From: Gracilaria caudata
Lineage: Eukaryota > Rhodophyta > Florideophyceae > Gracilariales > Gracilariaceae
Assembly (NCBI GenBank): GCA_030374735.1
Contig: JASCIV010000541.1
Coordinates: 1 to 17,153 of the forward strand
Length of the DNA stretch: 17,153 nt
Reading direction: 5' to 3'
Shown here one piece after another: positions 16,750 to 17,153 of the stretch. Made by a program: the position numbers and the translations under genes. Every line of letters starts with the position of its first letter. Within the stretch, counting starts at the first letter, position 1. Under the pieces are notes generated by a model that did no database searches, was not told the origin of the DNA, and was given only the letters and a program-made list of their open reading frames with translations.

Positions 16750-16883
16750 AACGCGCGCGGGCTGATTGGGCGCGCTGCGCGCGCGCGGAGGTTAGCCGTG
16801 AGCTCAGTGGCTGTTTCCGCGGCGCGGCGCGTTGCGCGCGGCGCTGATGGCAAGCGCCAAGCGCGAGGCGCCAGCTCAGCGCC

Positions 16884-16901
16884 CGCGCGCGCGCGCGCGC
16901 G
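16884..16901. repeat. (CG)9 tract
   Basis: Uninterrupted alternating CG, a classic Z-DNA-prone sequence and a CpG mutation hot spot. Confidence 0.95.
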
Positions 16902-17007
16902 AGCGGCACACAGCTGAGAGCCCCCCAAAAAAAAAAGAAAGAAAAGCGGCGCGAGCAACAGCGCGTTGTGTGGCCACACCAACGGAAAAGTGGCCCGCCA
17001 CGGACGT

Positions 17008-17027
17008 CGCGCGCGCGCGCGCGCGCG
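17008..17027. repeat. (CG)10 tract
   Basis: Second uninterrupted CG tract, about 105 bp from the first, separated by a purine-rich run and mixed GC-rich sequence. Confidence 0.95.
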
Positions 17028-17153
17028 AGCACACGCGCGGCGAAGACGCAGACGCAGAAAGCACGCGCCGCATGGCGCGTGGCGTGCGCTTACCTCATCC
17101 GCGCGCGCCGCGGGTTGACACACGGTCGCCGATAGCGCGCACCGAGCCCGCAC

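Larger units (their letters stand above)
16456..17153. promoter_or_regulatory. GC-rich upstream region of the bZIP-like gene
   Basis: About 700 bp of extremely CpG-rich DNA running to the window edge. It includes paired inverted CCAAT and CACGTG elements (16682-16707 and 16722-16749), a further inverted CCAAT (ATTGG, 16765-16769), two alternating CG tracts and a C6A10 purine-rich stretch near 16921-16950. Long frames on both strands here (for example 16740-17153, -) are side effects of the high GC content and read as Ala/Arg repeats. Confidence 0.55.

Noticed and set aside
16740..17153. 137-codon frame on the - strand at the window edge
   Set aside because: Ala/Arg-rich reading of alternating GC sequence; several frames are open at once here.

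Overview
The window is nuclear DNA from a eukaryote, probably a photosynthetic, intron-poor, compact-genome alga. I would guess a red alga, but the lineage is inference. Eukaryotic markers are a reticulon, a UBXD8/FAF2-type UBX protein, an SCYL1-type pseudokinase and an IMP dehydrogenase with two short spliceosomal introns, one carrying a perfect TACTAAC branch point. A CbiX/SirB-type sirohydrochlorin ferrochelatase with a long N-terminal extension suggests a plastid. I see no bacterial operon structure, rRNA, tRNA, CRISPR array or complete mobile element.

Layout from left to right: a reticulon-domain protein (2-850, +, 5' end probably outside the window); a 1.7 kb gene-less stretch with a strong 22-bp hairpin, a possible structured RNA and a cluster of short repeats; IMP dehydrogenase (2576-4359, +, three exons); a 1.8 kb gene-less stretch with a CT microsatellite and two diverged copies of a hairpin-bearing repeat about 600 bp apart; sirohydrochlorin ferrochelatase (6171-6878, +), convergent with an FKBP-type prolyl isomerase (6969-7730, -); a shared promoter region; a small D-box protein resembling securin/PATRONUS (8307-8936, +); a UAS/UBX protein (9538-10860, -) head to head with an SCYL1-like pseudokinase (11290-13707, +); a 1.8 kb stretch with a GA microsatellite and two perfect palindromes (20 and 38 bp); and a bZIP-like protein (15487-16455, -) whose upstream region is very GC-rich and holds paired inverted CACGTG and CCAAT boxes.

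The genes do not form a pathway. Several act at the endoplasmic reticulum or Golgi (reticulon for tubule shaping, UBXD8-like for p97-linked degradation or lipid droplets, SCYL1-like for COPI traffic or tRNA export). The others are housekeeping (GTP synthesis, siroheme synthesis, protein folding) or possible regulators (securin-like, bZIP-like). The best candidates for something undescribed are the securin-like protein, the duplicated hairpin element at 5138-5831, the structured segment at 1896-2099 and the perfect 38-bp palindrome at 15081-15118.
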